Origin: Bradyrhizobium sp. CCGUVB1N3
Lineage (GTDB): Bacteria > Pseudomonadota > Alphaproteobacteria > Rhizobiales > Xanthobacteraceae
Length of the DNA: 64,000 nucleotides
Reading direction: 5' to 3'
NCBI RefSeq assembly: GCF_024199925.1
Contig: NZ_JANADR010000001.1
Coordinates: 4,839,501-4,903,500 of the forward strand
Of the stretch, positions 61,995 to 64,000 are shown one piece after another (within the stretch, counting starts at the first letter, position 1; the number at the start of each line of letters is the position of its first letter). The position numbers were made by a program, and so were the translations under genes. The notes under the pieces are model-generated. The model searched no databases and had not been told where the DNA came from. It was given only the letters and a program-made list of their open reading frames with translations.

Positions 61995-63725
61995 ATGGCA
62001 ACCACTCTCGCACGATTTTCCGAACTCTTCCGCAGCACCAGCATTCGCCAGGTGCGGCTGGTCTGCGGCGTCATCCTGTTTGCCTATGTGGTCAGCCATT
62101 TCCTCAACCACGCACTCGGCAATATCTCGGTCGAGGCCATGCAGACGGGCGTCTATTACCACGTCCTGTTCTGGCAGTTCCTGCCGGTCGCGATCCTGTT
62201 CTACACCGCGGCATTGCTGCATGCCGGGCTCGGCGTCTTCGCGCTGTATCAGCGCCGGCAGTTCCGCTGGAAGACGGTCGAGCCGCTACAGCTCGTGCTA
62301 GGCCTCAGCATCCCCGCGCTGGTAATGGCGCATCTGATCGGCGTGCGGCTCGCCCATACGCTGTATGGACATGAGAAGCTCTATCCGCAGGAGCTCTATC
62401 TGTTCTTCGTCGCGTCCTCCGCCCGGCTGTGGCAGATGACGATCCTGCTGGTCGTCGCCTGGATCCATGGCTGCATCGGGCTCTATTTCTGGCTGCGCAT
62501 GAAGTCGTTCTTCCAGCGTGCCGCACCCTGGCTGCTCTCCGCAGCCGTGCTGATCCCGACGCTGGCGATGCTCGGCATCTACCAGGGCGGACGCAGCGTC
62601 GCTGCAGACAGCGACGATGCGGACTGGCGCGCGGCCAATCTGACCCAGCGCCAGGTCGGCACCGTCGCGCAAGACCACACGCTCAACCGCATCACCGGCG
62701 GGCTGACGTTCGGCTATCTCGGCCTGCTCGGCATCGTGCTGCTCGCGCGCGGCGTGCGGGGCCTGCGCGAGCGCCGCGGCGGCATGATCGCGCTGTCCTA
62801 CGGCAACGGCAAGACGGTGCGCGTGCCCAAGGGCCTCAGCGTGCTGGAGGCGAGCCTGCGCCACAACGTGCCGCATGCCAGCGTCTGCGGCGGCCGCGCG
62901 CGCTGCTCGACCTGCCGCATCCGCGTGATCGGCGATCATGGCATCCTCCCCGAGCCCTCGCAGCGCGAAGCCTTCGTGCTTGCGCGCGTCGGCACCACCG
63001 ATCCCTCCATTCGCCTCGCCTGCCAGCTGCGGCCAACCTGCGATCTCTCCTTCTTCCAATTGTTCACGCCGCACACCGCGGCAAGCACGGAAGGCTCAAC
63101 GCCGGCGCGGATCGGCCAGGAGCGCTATCTCGTCAGCCTGTTCGTGGACATGCGCGGCTCGACCCAGCTTGCCGAGAAGCGGCTGCCGTTCGACACCGTC
63201 TTCATCGTCAACCGTTTCCTGGGCGCAGTCTCGCAGGCGGTGATCGAGAATGGCGGCCAGCCGAACCAGTTCGTCGGCGACGGCATGCTGGCGCTGTTTG
63301 GCCTGGCCGCCAATCCGCAAACCGCCTGCCGCCAGGCGCTGCGCGCAGCCGGCAGCATCGCCAGCCATGTCGACGAGCTCAACGAGCTTCTGAGCCATGA
63401 TCTGCGCCAGCCGATCCGCTTCGGCATCGGCATTCACGGCGGCGAAGTCATCATCGGCGATATCGGCTATCGCGATCACATCGTATTCACCGCGCTCGGT
63501 GACGCCGTCAACGTCGCGGCGCGGTTGCAGGACATGACCAAGGCGCTCGCCTGCGAAGCCATCGCCTCCGACGAGGTCCGCCATACCGCCGGCCTTGCCG
63601 AGGACGCGCTGCCGCAGCAGGAGGTCGCGATCCGCGGCCGCGACGAGCCGATGACAGTGCGCGTCATCGCCGATGCACGGCTGCTCGCCGGCCTGGTCGA
63701 TCGCGAAGAACGCGCCGCGGCCTGA
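61995..63725 (+). CDS. membrane adenylate cyclase with 2Fe-2S ferredoxin domain
   Basis: 576 residues with three parts. Residues 1-255 are six or so helices resembling the succinate-dehydrogenase cytochrome-b fold (HFLNHALGNISVEAM, and His in AALLHAGLGVFALYQRRQF). Residues 270-345 are a ferredoxin with C298-x5-C304-x2-C307...C343 (VCGGRARCSTCRIRV, LACQLRP), the adrenodoxin spacing. Residues 375-560 are a class III cyclase: LFVDMRGSTQLAEKR and FVGDGMLALFG hold the two metal-binding Asp. It probably makes cAMP in response to a redox signal from quinone or heme. No regulator adjoins. Confidence 0.92.
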   Translation: MATTLARFSELFRSTSIRQVRLVCGVILFAYVVSHFLNHALGNISVEAMQTGVYYHVLFWQFLPVAILFYTAALLHAGLGVFALYQRRQFRWKTVEPLQLVLGLSIPALVMAHLIGVRLAHTLYGHEKLYPQELYLFFVASSARLWQMTILLVVAWIHGCIGLYFWLRMKSFFQRAAPWLLSAAVLIPTLAMLGIYQGGRSVAADSDDADWRAANLTQRQVGTVAQDHTLNRITGGLTFGYLGLLGIVLLARGVRGLRERRGGMIALSYGNGKTVRVPKGLSVLEASLRHNVPHASVCGGRARCSTCRIRVIGDHGILPEPSQREAFVLARVGTTDPSIRLACQLRPTCDLSFFQLFTPHTAASTEGSTPARIGQERYLVSLFVDMRGSTQLAEKRLPFDTVFIVNRFLGAVSQAVIENGGQPNQFVGDGMLALFGLAANPQTACRQALRAAGSIASHVDELNELLSHDLRQPIRFGIGIHGGEVIIGDIGYRDHIVFTALGDAVNVAARLQDMTKALACEAIASDEVRHTAGLAEDALPQQEVAIRGRDEPMTVRVIADARLLAGLVDREERAAA

Positions 63726-63865
63726 CAACACGCGTTCGTGCTGCGATGCAGCGTCAGGGTTACGCTGCGAAAGCACGAATTGACTTCGCGCCCGCCGATG
63801 CGACAGATGATCGCGAGATCAGCGGTGATGACCGCGACTCGACCGAAATGCTCCGGAGGGAGACA

Positions 63866-64000
63866 ATGATCGACAGACGCGACCTGCTCAAAGGAGCAGG
63901 ACTTGCCGCGGTCGCGGCCACACTGAGCTCGACCAAGGCGTTGGCACTGGACACCGTGACCCTGCCCTTCGCCAATGGCGAGCGGCCGCTGGTGAGATAT
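63866..64000 (+). CDS. Tat-exported molybdopterin oxidoreductase (sulfite dehydrogenase-like), 3' end outside the window
   Basis: 45 codons visible from ATG 63866 after a GGAGGGAG site. MIDRRDLLKGAGLAAVAATL is a twin-arginine signal; the mature part TVTLPFANGERPLVRY resembles the start of SorA/SoxC/YedY-type sulfite-oxidase-fold enzymes. The catalytic part is not in view, so the enzyme is named by analogy only. Confidence 0.6.
   Translation, partial: MIDRRDLLKGAGLAAVAATLSSTKALALDTVTLPFANGERPLVRY

Noticed and set aside
1..64000. CRISPR array
   Set aside because: No series of regularly spaced identical repeats is present; all repeats seen are inverted or scattered.

Overview
The window looks like a chromosomal segment of a Bradyrhizobium-type alphaproteobacterium. 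The DNA is GC-rich with strong third-position GC. It carries a close homologue of bradavidin II, several small proteins of a kind I associate with bradyrhizobia (from memory, not searched), and at least four families of palindromic intergenic repeats.

Layout. 1-4.2 kb is ordinary chromosome: two hotdog thioesterases facing a TetR regulator across a pair of palindromic operators, two small cysteine-containing exported proteins, an AbrB-type membrane protein and DsbB. An intact tRNA-Leu(CAA) at 4210-4294 opens an accessory region that runs to a tRNA 3' fragment ending at 21742. At the left end is a tyrosine integrase whose 5' end has been cut off by an IS3-family element. At the right end is a second, intact tyrosine integrase with a row of repeated GTGCCCC sites between it and the tRNA fragment. 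Between them lie a lipase-like DUF2235 protein with two envelope proteins, the bradavidin II homologue, a three-gene module (metallo-beta-lactamase fold, four-helix membrane protein, TIR protein), a Fic protein with a pair of perfect inverted-repeat operators, an ISL3-family transposase remnant and several decaying genes (DUF3892, DUF4258, an unknown frameshifted gene). 21.7-25.3 kb is a loose stretch of very small genes, including three ORFs of about 30 codons that encode membrane peptides.

25.3-64 kb is mainly metabolic and envelope chromosome. It holds a chemoreceptor beside an orphan TRAP solute-binding protein, a LodA/LodB-like pair (predicted quinoprotein oxidase and its maturation flavoprotein), a GreA-like factor, two separate thiamine-diphosphate enzymes, an L,D-transpeptidase, an M48 protease with a DUF898 membrane protein, two tandem P450s, and a LysR-controlled acyl-CoA dehydrogenase / CoA-transferase / hydratase operon. 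These are followed by an IS5-family element with a passenger gene, a benzoylformate-decarboxylase-like enzyme, an SDR, a hemolysin III homologue, the YcjX-YcjF pair, a GT39-type glycosyltransferase and a membrane adenylate cyclase with a built-in 2Fe-2S ferredoxin domain. The window ends in the start of a Tat-exported, probably molybdenum-dependent oxidoreductase.

The best candidate for an undescribed system is the MBL / membrane / TIR module at 12725-15220. It lies between two integrases, its first two genes overlap, and it combines a predicted nucleotide-directed effector domain (TIR) with a membrane partner. A defence role is inference. The second candidate is the DUF2235 trio at 8028-10776.
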